64,000 nt of DNA from G958296245 sp965262055 (GTDB lineage: Bacteria; Chloroflexota; Dehalococcoidia; Lucifugimonadales; G958296245), in the NCBI GenBank assembly GCA_965262055.1, contig CBDHEI010000002.1, positions 2,976,001-3,040,000 on the forward strand, given 5' to 3'. Within the stretch, counting starts at the first letter, position 1, and each line of letters begins with the position of its first letter. Below, one piece after another: positions 7,372-16,517 of the stretch. Below the pieces are notes generated by a model that was not told the DNA's origin, did no database searches, and was given only the letters and a program-made list of their open reading frames with translations. The position numbers were made by a program, and so were the translations under genes.

Positions 7372-8937
7372 CTACCGGCTGTCCAGGTATAGCGGGGCGA
7401 GCATGTTGTCCACGGGGACGTAGTCGTCCCTGAGGATGACGCCGGGGTCTTCCTTCAGCCACAGGGCGAACTCCGTGCCGGGCATCAGCTCCGTTTCCGA
7501 CGCCCTGCCGGCCCGGTTGGCGGCGATGTTGAGGTCGTAAGCGGTGAAGGGCCGCTTGGAGCCTGCTATGACGTAGGTGTGGCGGCTGGGGCTGTCCCAG
7601 TTCGAGTCGCCTCGTATCAGGTAGACGTAGTCGAACGTCTCCTTCATGGTCGACGCGAAGGAGCGCAGGAAGCGGCCGGCCTGGCGCTCGTCGACGACGT
7701 TCGCCACGTAGATGCCGTCGTCCGTGAGCAGCGCTGCCACGTCCTCGTTGAACTCCTTTGTGGTGAGGTGGTAGGGCACCGACAGGTCGTTGAAGGCGTC
7801 GCCCACCACGAGGTCGTACTTGCCGTGAGGGAGTCTGGGGATCTTCATTCGCGCGTCTTCGTTGTAGCTGATGACGCTCGTATCGCGGCCCAGCCCGAAC
7901 ATGTCGAGGGCGACCTCCGTCACCGCCGGGTCTATCTCGATAACCTCCAGCGTGCTATCCGCGTAAGTGTGCTCCAGGTAACGGGGCATCGTGTAGCCGC
8001 CGCCCCCGATGAACAGCACCCTCATCTCAGGCTTGGCCTGGGCTATGTAGTCGGCTATGTCTCCGAACACCTTCTCATAGGTGTACTGGAGATGCGCGGG
8101 GTCGTTCAGGTCGGTGAAGCTGTGGCGGAGCGCGTCGAGGGTCAGGATGCGGATCGTCCGGCCGTCGCGCTCCTCGTCCTTCACCTTGATGCAGAAGTAG
8201 GCGCTCTCCTCCAGGCAGTTGGGCAGCCTTTCCTTGACGAGATCGATTTCCCAGCGGCCCGTGACCAGCGCCAGCATAGCCAGGCTCCCAGCGATGGTCA
8301 GCAGTGCTATCGCCAGCGGGGCAATGTTGCCTACACCCATGCGCCGCATTGCGGGGCGCCACAGGTTGCCGAATGCAAGCGCAAGCAGCACGATCACCAG
8401 CGCCACGACGACGAGAATGGTGCGCGTGCCCCACCACTGGATAAGCACGAAGCCGGTCAGGAAGGTGCCCAGGATGCTGCCCGCGGTGGACAGCGCGTAT
8501 ATCCGGCCGACCACGTTGCCGGTCTGCTCAAGGTCCTTCAGCTCCAGCTTGATCACGACGGGGGTGACCATCCCCAGGATGATGCTAGGCGCGATGAAGA
8601 GCGACGTCACTATGAGGACGATGCGGGGGAGTATGGGAACGCTGTCGAACAGGTCGGAGACCAACGCGAATATGGGCAGGATGGCCAGGCTCGATACGCC
8701 GCCGGCAAGCAGAATCAGGCCGAGCGTCGTCGGGTCCGGCCTCCAGTCGGCGATGCGGCCGCCCAGGTAGTTGCCCAGGCTGATGCCCGCGAGCACGATG
8801 CCTATGATGCTCGTCCAGGTGTAGAGCGACACCCCGATAACCGGAGCGAGGATCCTGCCCGCAACGATCTCTATGACGAGGATGCAGGCGCTGGCTGTGA
8901 ATACGACTATGTAAGGCTTGAGCGAGGCGATTGACAT
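7372..8937 (-). CDS. Membrane-fused spermidine synthase-like protein
   Basis: A 521-aa protein in two parts. Residues 1-235 contain about seven membrane spans, starting LKPYIVVFTASACILVIEIV. Residues 270-480 form a spermidine synthase-type methyltransferase fold: VLFIGGGGYTMPRYL is the nucleotide-binding loop, VIEIDPAVTEVA the acidic loop, and YDLVVGDAFNDLSVPYHLTT the post-I motif. Such fused proteins are common in Chloroflexota and Proteobacteria; true polyamine aminopropyltransfer is unproven for most. The C-terminus ends DDYVPVDNMLAPLYLDSR. An IS-A copy inserted about 100 bp upstream of the start, where it may affect expression. Confidence 0.85.
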   Translation of the reverse strand: MSIASLKPYIVVFTASACILVIEIVAGRILAPVIGVSLYTWTSIIGIVLAGISLGNYLGGRIADWRPDPTTLGLILLAGGVSSLAILPIFALVSDLFDSVPILPRIVLIVTSLFIAPSIILGMVTPVVIKLELKDLEQTGNVVGRIYALSTAGSILGTFLTGFVLIQWWGTRTILVVVALVIVLLALAFGNLWRPAMRRMGVGNIAPLAIALLTIAGSLAMLALVTGRWEIDLVKERLPNCLEESAYFCIKVKDEERDGRTIRILTLDALRHSFTDLNDPAHLQYTYEKVFGDIADYIAQAKPEMRVLFIGGGGYTMPRYLEHTYADSTLEVIEIDPAVTEVALDMFGLGRDTSVISYNEDARMKIPRLPHGKYDLVVGDAFNDLSVPYHLTTKEFNEDVAALLTDDGIYVANVVDERQAGRFLRSFASTMKETFDYVYLIRGDSNWDSPSRHTYVIAGSKRPFTAYDLNIAANRAGRASETELMPGTEFALWLKEDPGVILRDDYVPVDNMLAPLYLDSR

Positions 8938-9035
8938 TAAGCTTTCTCCCTAACTCGACCTGCTGTCTGTCCATGCCACCCGGGCGCTGGGCATGCTGCC
9001 TTCCGCCAAGGCGCACCGTGCAATGATAGCCTAAA

Positions 9036-10738
9036 CCCGAATCCACCGAAGGACACCTATGGACGGCGTGAGGACAGCGGCAGGGTGGGTGAGGGAGCTA
9101 CAGGGGAGATGGCTGGGCTCATTGGGGTAGATTGGAGGTCGGCGAACGGTCTTCAGTCGCCGCATAGGGCCCCTATGGCCCTCTGCGGGAGCTGCGATGC
9201 GCGGGATGGCGAGAGAATACGCAGCAGGGAACTCTCGCGGACCGGGGTGGCACGAGTTTGCAGGGAAGTTGGGTCAGTTGCAGGCTGGCAGTCAGGCGGG
9301 GAGTGGAATGGCTCGCAGCCGGGCCATGGCGCGAGTGAACTGGGTTTCCCAAGGCCAATGCTGGGGAAGATGCAGGGTAAGGCGGCGCGCCGAGTGGGTG
9401 ATCCGTCCCACCAGAGCGAAGACCCGCCGCCTGAGGGTCTTGGTGGTCACGGTCCGTTCGGCCAGACCGATGCGCGCTGTCCAGCGGGCGAGGTTGTGTG
9501 CCATCACCTGCACCGCCAGCCAGGCGCCGTTGGCGGCGAAGCGCCCCGAGGGGAGATGGTTGAGTCCGACGCCGTGTTTCAGGTCTCGAATGGCGTTCTC
9601 GATCTCGGCGTGGCGGCGATGATCGGCCTCCAGTTCCAGGGTTTCCCCGTCCCGGTCGGTGATGAAGCCGTGATAGCTGTAGGTGGCGAAGAGGGCCAAC
9701 TGGGAACCGGGCGTGGGCTTCACCCGCCGGACGATGAGCCGCACCGGCGCGGCGTCGGGTTCACTCTGGAAGGGGGTATAGGTGGTCTCGGCCACATCGG
9801 CGGCGCCGTCCATCCAGTAGGGAATCGGCGTCCAGTCCTGCTCGGGGATCGCCTCAATCAACTCCCGCAGGCCTTTGTGCTGGCGGATGGTGATGGAGAA
9901 GCGGACACCCATCTCGCGGCAGACGGCGACGAGAGCGTGGGCGTAGAAGCCGCTGTCGGCGCGCACCGTGAGTTGGCCGCTGGCCCCACCGTAGCGCACC
10001 CGCCCCACCGTTTCACGCAGGAAGTGGGCAGCGCCGCGAGCGGTGTTGGCACGGCCCTCGCGCAGCCGGGACATCAGCACATCGCCGGTTCCGGCGGCGA
10101 TGGCCAGCAGTGGGTGATAGCCCCGCGCGCCGGTGTAGTTGTGGTGTCGCGCCCCTTCTTTGTCCAGTCCATAGGTCTCGCAGATGGTGGAGTCCAGGTC
10201 GATGGTCAGGGGCGAGTCGCCGGGTCCGGCCCCAGCGGCCCATGCGCGTGCCAGCAACTGGCGGCTCACCCGGTCGAGTTGACGGACATGCCCCCACCGG
10301 AAACTGCGCAGGAAGGTGCCCAGGGTGGATGGCGCCTTGACCACGCAGCCGAGAACACCGACCGTCCCACCAGCACGCAGCGCATCGGCGTCGTCGATGA
10401 AGTCGCCGCCCGCCAGCGCGGAAGCGACCAGCGTCAGCAGTTTGTCCCCCGTGTTCGCCCGCCCCGGTGCGCAGCCGAGGTCGAGGTGATGGTCGGCGAG
10501 TTCCCGCAGGCCCAGGTGCTGTGCAAGGGTGGCCGGCAGGAGCAGGCCGGCATTGGCCACCAGGCGGTGGTCGTCAAAGACGACGCCGATACGGTCGGGA
10601 TTGTTCTGTGGCAGCATCTACTGGGTGCTCCTTGTTTCCGGGCGGTTTTCTGTTTCAAAACCATTCTCCCAGATTCAGAGGAGCACCCTCTGGCTTCTTC
10701 AAGGACTGTCCCCAAAGTCGTCTTTCGGTGGATTCGGG
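9036..10738 (-). mobile_element. IS-A copy 1, IS1380-type insertion sequence
   Basis: The element is 1703 bp. The left tip reads CCCGAATCCACCGAAGGAC. The right tip, read inward on the other strand, is CCCGAATCCACCGAAAGAC, giving a 19-bp terminal repeat with one mismatch. Both sides are flanked by CTAAA (9031-9035 and 10739-10743), read as a 5-bp target duplication. One transposase gene occupies most of the element, and about 255 bp on the left are non-coding. The second copy (18187-19891) differs by a few substitutions and two single-base indels in that non-coding end. Confidence 0.93.
9292..10617 (-). CDS. IS1380-family transposase (IS-A)
   Basis: The intact 441-aa DDE transposase has catalytic acids visible in TIDLDST, RADSGFY and the C-terminal block ENAIRDLKHGVGLNHLPSG, the arrangement used by the IS1380 family. 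The long insertion between the second Asp and the Glu is also typical. The start is ATG 10617, about 120 bp inside the right end. The protein is near-identical to the copy at 18445-19770 (for example Ala/Val in YTGARGYHPL), indicating recent duplication. Confidence 0.93.
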   Translation of the reverse strand: MLPQNNPDRIGVVFDDHRLVANAGLLLPATLAQHLGLRELADHHLDLGCAPGRANTGDKLLTLVASALAGGDFIDDADALRAGGTVGVLGCVVKAPSTLGTFLRSFRWGHVRQLDRVSRQLLARAWAAGAGPGDSPLTIDLDSTICETYGLDKEGARHHNYTGARGYHPLLAIAAGTGDVLMSRLREGRANTARGAAHFLRETVGRVRYGGASGQLTVRADSGFYAHALVAVCREMGVRFSITIRQHKGLRELIEAIPEQDWTPIPYWMDGAADVAETTYTPFQSEPDAAPVRLIVRRVKPTPGSQLALFATYSYHGFITDRDGETLELEADHRRHAEIENAIRDLKHGVGLNHLPSGRFAANGAWLAVQVMAHNLARWTARIGLAERTVTTKTLRRRVFALVGRITHSARRLTLHLPQHWPWETQFTRAMARLRAIPLPA

Positions 10739-10830
10739 CTAAAGCGCGGTGGGAGTAATATACTCACCCCGCCGCGCGCATGTCACCGGCCCGGACGGGC
10801 CGAGAGCGCATTCCTCTCAGGAGGCCAGCC

Positions 10831-11997
10831 ATGAAGGTTACCCGCATAAAGACGTTCCACGTCACCGGAGACAACCAGCGCAGCTACTTCATAGTGAAGG
10901 TCGAAACCGACGCCGGGATTTACGGCCTCGGCGAGTCCGGCGCCCTCTTCTGGGGGCCGGCCATCGAGAAGGCTGTCGAGCACCTCTCGGAGATCGTCGT
11001 CGGTCAGGACCCGTTCAGCACCGAGAGGCTGTGGCAGCACATGTTCAGGGGCAGCTTCTTCCCCGCCGGGCTCGTCTATAGCTGTGCCATAAGCGCCATC
11101 GACATCGCGCTTTGGGACATCAAGGGCAAGGCAGTGGGCATGCCCGTCTACAAGCTGCTGGGCGGGCCGGTGCGCGACAAGGTCGTCTGCTACCCGCATA
11201 CGCAGGGCGGGAACATCGACGAGCTGGTGGAGAACAGCCTCAGGGCCGTGGACGACGGCTGGAAGTTTGTCCGGTGGGGGCAGCCGGAGACTTCACCGAT
11301 GTGGGAGGAGAAGAAGGAGGGCAGGCTGGAGCCGGTCCACTCGATGGACATTGCCGAGGAGCAGATGGCCCGCGTGCGGGAGGCAGTCGGCCCGGAGATA
11401 CAGATATGCTTCGACGTGCATACGAGGCTCGACACCGCCCACGCGGTCTCGATGTGCGCGCGGCTGGAGAAGTACAGGCCGTTCTTCATCGAAGACCCGC
11501 TGCGCGCCGAGAACCCGGCCAGCTACCGGACCCTAGCGCGCCACGTCAGCCTGCCGATAGCCGCCGGCGAGCAGTGGTCCAGCAAGTGGCAGTTCAGGCA
11601 GGTTATAGAGGAGGAGCTGATCAGCTACGCCAGGATAGACGTGTGCAACGTCGGCGGCCTGACGGAAGCGCTGAAAGTCGCCCACTGGTGCGAGACGCAC
11701 TACATAGACATTGCTCCCCACAACCCGCTCGGACCCGTAAGCGCCGCCGCGTGCGTCGCCCTGTGCATGGCGACCACCAACGTCGGCGTGCAGGAGATGC
11801 CGCGCAGGCCCGGCAGCGTAGATGCAGACGTGTTCCCGCAGCAGATAGGCTGGCAGGACGGCTACGCGTTCGCACCTGACGCGCCAGGCCTGGGCGTAGA
11901 TATGGACGAGGCGGCCGCGGAGGCGGCGCGCACGGCAAAGCCGGTCGGCTGGCCGCCGCTGCTGCGCCGCAACGACGGGGCGTTCACGAACTGGTAG
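10831..11997 (+). CDS. Enolase-superfamily dehydratase, galactonate dehydratase-like
   Basis: A 388-aa mandelate racemase-subgroup protein. Metal ligands are Asp195 (CFDVHTR), Glu221 (FIEDPL) and Glu247 (AAGEQ). Catalytic candidates are His197, two residues after the first ligand as in D-galactonate dehydratase, and His297 in APHNPLGP, with Glu322 in VQEMP. This DxH pattern favours dehydration of an aldonic acid to a 2-keto-3-deoxy acid, but the exact sugar acid is open. ATG 10831 is chosen because AGGAGG lies at 10819-10824; a longer frame runs back into the end of IS-A. The gene starts less than 100 bp from the IS end. Confidence 0.85.
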   Translation: MKVTRIKTFHVTGDNQRSYFIVKVETDAGIYGLGESGALFWGPAIEKAVEHLSEIVVGQDPFSTERLWQHMFRGSFFPAGLVYSCAISAIDIALWDIKGKAVGMPVYKLLGGPVRDKVVCYPHTQGGNIDELVENSLRAVDDGWKFVRWGQPETSPMWEEKKEGRLEPVHSMDIAEEQMARVREAVGPEIQICFDVHTRLDTAHAVSMCARLEKYRPFFIEDPLRAENPASYRTLARHVSLPIAAGEQWSSKWQFRQVIEEELISYARIDVCNVGGLTEALKVAHWCETHYIDIAPHNPLGPVSAAACVALCMATTNVGVQEMPRRPGSVDADVFPQQIGWQDGYAFAPDAPGLGVDMDEAAAEAARTAKPVGWPPLLRRNDGAFTNW

Positions 11998-12108
11998 ACG
12001 GTGATCGATGGATTGAAACCACGAGGACCGCTGATGTGATTTTCGATTCGGAGGAAGCAAGCGGGGGAGATTGGTGCAATGCATTGTGAGCTTCTGTGAG
12101 GTCGAGTC

Positions 12109-12325
12109 ATGAAATACTCAGTAGTAGCACACAGTGCGGAGGAAGGCGGGTTCTGGGTAGATGTTCCCGCTTTGCCAGGGGTGCTACTCTCAGGGCGAGT
12201 CGGTGGACGAGTGTCTACGGAACGTGAGAGAGGCTGTGGAACTGTACTTGGAAGTGCTCAAGGACGAGGGAAGGGATGCGCCGAAGGATGCCGAAGTCGT
12301 GTATGAGGTGAGCGTGGCAGTTTAG
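12109..12325 (+). pseudogene. HicB-like antitoxin, frameshifted
   Basis: The first frame reads MKYSVVAHSAEEGGFWVDVP then ALPG, a HicB opening. After the GGGG run at 12178-12181 the natural continuation, CYSQGESVDECLRNVREAVE and ending VVYEVSVAV, is found one base over and stops at 12325. The 217-bp span is one base too long for a single frame, so one extra G is the simplest explanation. The intact protein would be about 71 aa. No HicA toxin reading frame is present on either side, so this is an orphan, decayed antitoxin. A GAGGT ribosome site precedes ATG 12109. Confidence 0.75.
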
Positions 12326-12411
12326 GGGCGCATGAGGTCGCAGTGCTTCACCATGAGTGCCACTGATGTGGTCTACGTGGTAGTGATGCTAGAATCCAAC
12401 CCGCATACGAT

Positions 12412-13620
12412 ATGAAGATTACCAACATCGAAACGTTCATAGTCGACGCCGGGTTCCGGCCGTGGACGTTCGTCAAGGTGGAGACCGACGAGGGGGTTAC
12501 CGGCTACGGGGAGTGCAGCGACGGCAGGTCGCCGCTCGGCATAGTCGGTACCATCGAGGACCTGGCGCCCGTGCTCATTGGGCAGGACCCCAGGGCGTTC
12601 GAGATGCGCTTCTGGGACATGCTGCGCCGGGTGCGGCAGAGCCCCGGGGGTATAGCGTCCAAGGCGATCGCGGGCATCGACTGCGCCCTGATCGACATCA
12701 AGGCGAAGGCTCTGGGCATATCGGTCGTAGAGCTGTTCGGCGGGCCCACCAGGGACAGGACGAGGCTTTACTGGTCGCACTGCGGCACCTCGCGCGCCCG
12801 GTGGCCCGACCTGCTGGGGACGCCACCGCTGCGCACCATGGAAGACATCGCCGACCTGGGGCGCGAGGTCGTCAGCCGAGGCTACACGGCGCTGAAGACG
12901 AACATCGTGCTGCCGGGAGATCCGGCGGACGTCTTCTTCGGCGGCTTCGGCGGCGGCCTCGGCACGACGGACCAGTACGTGACGACGCCGCTGCTGCGCC
13001 ACATCGAGACGCTCATCGGCACCTTCCGCGACGCGGTCGGGCCCGACGTGGACATCAACCTCGACCTGAACTTCAACTTCAAGCCCGAGAGCGCGATGCG
13101 CATCGCCAAGGTCTTGGAACAATTCGACCTGCTGTGGCTGGAGATCGACATGTACGACCCCGACGCGATACTCCAGATCAAGCAGTCGACCAGCACGAAA
13201 ATCTGTACCGGCGAGAACCTCTTCTACATGCGCGAATACATCCCGTACTTCCAGAGGCACGCGGCCGACATCTTTATGATCGACGTGCCCTGGAACGGCT
13301 TCAGCCAGTCGAAGAAAGTGGGCGACCTGGCGGAGGTCTACCAGCTGAACGTGGCGCCCCACAACTACTACAGCCACCTGGCCGACTTCATCAGTGCCAG
13401 CCTGTGCGCCGTGCTGCCCAACGTCCGCATCATGGAGACCGACGTGGACGACGTGCGCTGGAAGCGCGACCTGGTGACGGTAGAGCCCCAGATTGTAGAC
13501 GGCCACATCATGACCCCCACCGGCCCCGGCTGGGGCGCCGACCTCAACGAGGAGGTCGCCCGCGAGCACGCCTGGCGGCCCGGCACGTACTGGGAGGTCG
13601 CCCGCGAGCGCCCTCGCTAG
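12412..13620 (+). CDS. Enolase-superfamily protein, mandelate racemase-like
   Basis: A 402-aa protein of the mandelate racemase/muconate lactonizing group. It begins MKITNIETFIVDAG. Metal ligands are Asp218 (NLDLNFNF), Glu244 (WLEIDMY) and Glu268 (CTGENL). His317 in VAPHNYYSH with Asp291 (MIDVPW) forms the likely His-Asp dyad, and Lys162 may serve on the other face. It differs from the first enolase gene in lacking the DxH metal-ligand motif, so the two probably act on different acids. ATG 12412 is preceded by an extended -10-like TGCTAGAAT (12387-12395). The reaction is probably acid-sugar dehydration or epimerisation; the substrate is unknown. Confidence 0.83.
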   Translation: MKITNIETFIVDAGFRPWTFVKVETDEGVTGYGECSDGRSPLGIVGTIEDLAPVLIGQDPRAFEMRFWDMLRRVRQSPGGIASKAIAGIDCALIDIKAKALGISVVELFGGPTRDRTRLYWSHCGTSRARWPDLLGTPPLRTMEDIADLGREVVSRGYTALKTNIVLPGDPADVFFGGFGGGLGTTDQYVTTPLLRHIETLIGTFRDAVGPDVDINLDLNFNFKPESAMRIAKVLEQFDLLWLEIDMYDPDAILQIKQSTSTKICTGENLFYMREYIPYFQRHAADIFMIDVPWNGFSQSKKVGDLAEVYQLNVAPHNYYSHLADFISASLCAVLPNVRIMETDVDDVRWKRDLVTVEPQIVDGHIMTPTGPGWGADLNEEVAREHAWRPGTYWEVARERPR

Positions 13621-13731
13621 CGCCGCCTCGCACGTCCCCTTCGTGCCCCTTTGTGGCCTTCGTGGATTAACGTAAGCCATAACTGAATGTGACAAAACGT
13701 TGCGGACACAGGGAAATACAGGAGGGGAAGA

Positions 13732-14040
13732 ATGTCAGTGCTGTTGAAGGTGCAGGGAGAACCCCCCGATTGGGACAAGTTCAAGGCGGCAAAGGAGTGG
13801 AACTACGGTCAGAAGCCTGCGGGGCTCATCTCCGGGAAGACCTACCGTGCCGAGGGAGACCCGAGCAAGATACTCATCCTAGAGGAGTGGGAGTCGTCCG
13901 AAGCGTGGTGGGAGTACGTGGAGAGCGTCGGCGAGGAGTGGAACATCCACGCGGGGATTACCGCGGACAATAAGGTCGATTGGGATGACACCATCTGGGT
14001 CCTTTCGGATGCGCCGCAAGCGGGTAGGGCTGCGCCCTAA
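13732..14040 (+). CDS. Small protein of dimeric alpha/beta-barrel (ABM) type, function unknown
   Basis: A 102-aa hydrophilic protein with many tryptophans: PPDWDKFKAAKEWNYG, EEWESSEAWWEYVESV and KVDWDDTIWVL. The pattern of a strand, a helix, then an EEWES strand followed by a helix resembles antibiotic-biosynthesis monooxygenase/quinol monooxygenase domains, but no catalytic residue is diagnostic. AGGAGGGG lies shortly before ATG 13732, which strongly supports translation. It follows the enolase by about 110 bp on the same strand and may belong to the same catabolic set. Confidence 0.65.
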   Translation: MSVLLKVQGEPPDWDKFKAAKEWNYGQKPAGLISGKTYRAEGDPSKILILEEWESSEAWWEYVESVGEEWNIHAGITADNKVDWDDTIWVLSDAPQAGRAAP

Positions 14041-14082
14041 CGACTCCTCGCGGGCAAGCGCTGCGGCAATGCTCTGGGGGCA

Positions 14083-14366
14083 CTAGGCCGAGAAACAGAG
14101 TTTCACGCCGCACGCGAAGGAGACCTTCGCGATCGTGCTCAGTTGGGGGTCGCGTTGTCCAGACAGCGCGCGGGAGAGCGCGACCCGGTTTAGCTTGGCT
14201 TGGCGCGCAAGCTCGGACACTCCGCCCTGCGCCTCGGCCACGTTGCGAAACGCCTTCATGAGCAGCCGGGGGTCATCGTCCATATCGTCGATGGCGGATT
14301 CAGGTAGGCGGCAATGTCTTGCGGAGTCTTTAGGTAGTCGCTCGTCTTGTGTTCTCTAGTTGGCAT
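14083..14366 (-). pseudogene. HigA-type addiction-module antitoxin, frameshifted
   Basis: Starting at ATG 14366 the protein reads MPTREHKTSDYLKTPQDIAA then YLN, the N-terminus of the addiction-module antidote family. The frame then breaks near 14290. The remainder, DPRLLMKAFRNVAEAQGGVS with the helix-turn-helix LARQAKLNRVALSRALSG, lies in a second frame ending at 14083. The total of 284 bp is one base short of a whole frame, so a single-base deletion is inferred. The RelE-like toxin gene that normally precedes it is absent. A 66-aa fragment from ATG 14283 could still be made and carries the whole DNA-binding domain. Confidence 0.75.
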
Positions 14367-14374
14367 GCCCGAAG

Positions 14375-14392
14375 TGTAGCCAGTAGGCTACA
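14375..14392. promoter_or_regulatory. Palindromic operator upstream of the HigA-like antitoxin
   Basis: TGTAGCC-AGTA-GGCTACA is a perfect 7-bp inverted repeat 8 bp upstream of ATG 14366. Its position suits autorepression by the helix-turn-helix antitoxin. The palindrome remains intact although the antitoxin frame is broken. Confidence 0.6.
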
Positions 14393-14473
14393 ATGGGTCA
14401 AGCGCTGAGGCCCAACTGGTGCAATAATGGCACGTACGTGTAGGGGCACCAAGTCCTCCACCCTGGAGCGGAA

Positions 14474-15568
14474 ATGAAGCGCATCGAGTTGCGTCCTGAG
14501 GACTACCTACCCGCCACGCCGTCGCGCGAAGTGCGGGAGCGGTACGGCATCGCGGTCGTGGGGTGCGGCGGGATAGCGCGGGGCGTCCACCTGCCTGCGT
14601 ACCGCAAGTACGGGTTCCGCGTGACGGCGGTGTGCGACGTCGTGGAGGAGTTGGCTCGGGAGGCGGCGCGGGAGTTCGGGGTGGGCTTCTGGACGACGAG
14701 GCTGCAGGAGGTGCTGGAGCGCGGGGACGTGGACGTAATCGACTTGGCGGTCACTCCCGAGGTGAGGCTATCGCTGGTCGAGCAGATCGCGCCCTCAGGG
14801 AAAGCTATCCTCTCGCAGAAGCCGCTGGCGCCCACGCTGGTCGAGGCGGAGCGCATCGTGGAGGTCTGCGCGGAGGCGGGCGTGACGCTGATGGTCAACC
14901 AGCAGGCGCGCTGGGCGCCGGCGCACAAGGCCATGAAGGTGCTGCTGGACAAGGGCGTGCTCGGGCACCTGTACAGCGTTGTTCACGTGCACCGGCAGTA
15001 CCAGGACCAGCCGGGCATCAAGTGGCTGAGTTTCCCGGACGCCACGATCGTCGAGAACGGCATACACTACGTCGACCTGTCGCGCTACTTCACGGGCCGC
15101 ACGCCGGAGCGGGTCACAGCCGTCACGGCGATGGTCCCAGGCCAAATCGCGGTCTCGCCCATGATCTACACGATGCTGCTGGAGTACGAGCCCGAGGCGC
15201 GGCTGATGTCCACGCTGCACTTCAACAACATCGCGCCGGCGGCTCCGCTGCACCACTACCTCTGGTACCTGGACGGCACGGATGGGTCGATGCTGCTCTC
15301 GCGCGTTGGCGGGCTGACTCACGGGCGCACTGAGCTGACGGTCTCATTCGGCGACGACCCCGGGCAGCGGCAGGTGTTCGACATGCAGGGCCAGTGGAAC
15401 CCGGACGCCTGGGGCGGCTCGATGGCCGAGATGCTGAACGCCCTGGAGGAGGGCCGCGAGCCTGAGACGTCGGGCGTGGACAACCTGGATTCGATCAGGG
15501 TCACGAACGCCGCTGTCGAGTCGTCCAAGACTGGGAGGCCAGTCGAGATAGGGAGGTTAGGGAGATGA
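14474..15568 (+). CDS. Gfo/Idh/MocA family NAD(P)-dependent oxidoreductase
   Basis: A 364-aa dehydrogenase. After a 27-residue lead, the nucleotide-binding motif VVGCGGIARGVHLPAY appears, then DVIDLAVTPEVRLSLVEQ and the conserved LSQKPLAPTL loop, in which QKP replaces the common EKP and keeps the catalytic Lys. The C-terminal domain carries WLSFPDATIVENGIHYVDLS, with the His and Asp expected in the active site. Its stop overlaps the start of the DUF6807 gene (ATGA), so the pair is translationally coupled. A role in oxidising a sugar or cyclitol is typical of the family; the substrate is unknown. Confidence 0.87.
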   Translation: MKRIELRPEDYLPATPSREVRERYGIAVVGCGGIARGVHLPAYRKYGFRVTAVCDVVEELAREAAREFGVGFWTTRLQEVLERGDVDVIDLAVTPEVRLSLVEQIAPSGKAILSQKPLAPTLVEAERIVEVCAEAGVTLMVNQQARWAPAHKAMKVLLDKGVLGHLYSVVHVHRQYQDQPGIKWLSFPDATIVENGIHYVDLSRYFTGRTPERVTAVTAMVPGQIAVSPMIYTMLLEYEPEARLMSTLHFNNIAPAAPLHHYLWYLDGTDGSMLLSRVGGLTHGRTELTVSFGDDPGQRQVFDMQGQWNPDAWGGSMAEMLNALEEGREPETSGVDNLDSIRVTNAAVESSKTGRPVEIGRLGR

Positions 15569-16500
15569 AAGCCTTTCGAGTAGGCCTCGACGACATCCCG
15601 GCGCCAGACTCGCTGACGCCCAGGTCCCGGCGGTACCCGATCACGTGGAAGGGCAGGGCGGTCACCGACCTGACGCAGGGGATATTCCACTGCTACCTGT
15701 ACCCCGTCTACTCGCCCTCGGGCGTATCCATGACATCCGAGAGCCCCGTGGACCACCCGCACCACAACTCGGTGACCGTGGGCGCGGACGTCTTTTTTGT
15801 TAGACTGCCGGCCCTGTCGCCGGAGGTCTCGGAGCTGGACGAGGAGGCCACCTACAACCTGTACGTCAACGAGGTCTTCCAGGGGCGTGCGCCCGGCAGG
15901 ACGTGGATTGTGTCTCAGAGCGCGGAGGAGCTTTCGGATGCCCATCTCAGGGTGGTGCAGGGGGTGGAGTGGCAGGGCCCGGAGGAGTGGGGCCCCACCG
16001 GCATGAGGCGCGTGCTCGCCAGAGAGACGCGCACGATCGACATCTACCCCGGCGAGGCCGCGAACGTCATCGACGTGAGGTCGCAGCTGCGGCCGACGGA
16101 GTGGGACATAACCATAGGGCCGACGCGGCACGCCTACTTTACGGTGCGCCTGGCGGACTCGTTGAGCGTCGCCGCCGGTGGCGCGCTGGTCGACTCGGAG
16201 GGTCGCGTGGGCAGCGAGGCCATCAGCGGCGGAAACGCGGCCTGGGTCGATATGTCCGGCCCCGCGGGCCACGGCCGGAGCGCGGGCATCACCGTCATGC
16301 CGTACTCGACGGACGCCGACCTGCGTTGGTACGTCCAGGACTACGGCACGATGACGCTCAATCCGTTCCTGCGCACCAGGGGCGTGCTCGACCGGGGCGA
16401 CACCCTAGACCTGGGGATGCGACTCATCGTCCACGACGGCAACGCTGCCGAAGCCGGTGTGAAGGATTACTACGAGGCGTTCAGGCGGGAGAAGGGCTGA
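15565..16500 (+). CDS. DUF6807 (PmoA-like) family protein
   Basis: A 311-aa protein without signal peptide. The family core is seen as SPVDHPHHNSVTVG at residues 54-67, where the His cluster is conserved, and a later GPTRHAYFTVRL segment. It overlaps the preceding Gfo/Idh gene by 4 bp (ATGA), a pairing common for this family in sugar-catabolic loci. DUF6807 proteins have a beta-sandwich fold resembling aldose epimerase-like enzymes, and their function is not established. The C-terminus has KDYYEAFRREKG. Coupled expression suggests that both act on the same substrate. Confidence 0.75.
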   Translation: MKAFRVGLDDIPAPDSLTPRSRRYPITWKGRAVTDLTQGIFHCYLYPVYSPSGVSMTSESPVDHPHHNSVTVGADVFFVRLPALSPEVSELDEEATYNLYVNEVFQGRAPGRTWIVSQSAEELSDAHLRVVQGVEWQGPEEWGPTGMRRVLARETRTIDIYPGEAANVIDVRSQLRPTEWDITIGPTRHAYFTVRLADSLSVAAGGALVDSEGRVGSEAISGGNAAWVDMSGPAGHGRSAGITVMPYSTDADLRWYVQDYGTMTLNPFLRTRGVLDRGDTLDLGMRLIVHDGNAAEAGVKDYYEAFRREKG

Positions 16501-16517
16501 CCGATATTCGGAGCGAA

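Noticed and set aside
7579..8934. Plus-strand open frame of 451 codons opposite the spermidine synthase-like gene
   Set aside because: It is an antisense shadow caused by high GC; composition (His, Arg, Val, Gly rich) and lack of a ribosome site argue against it.
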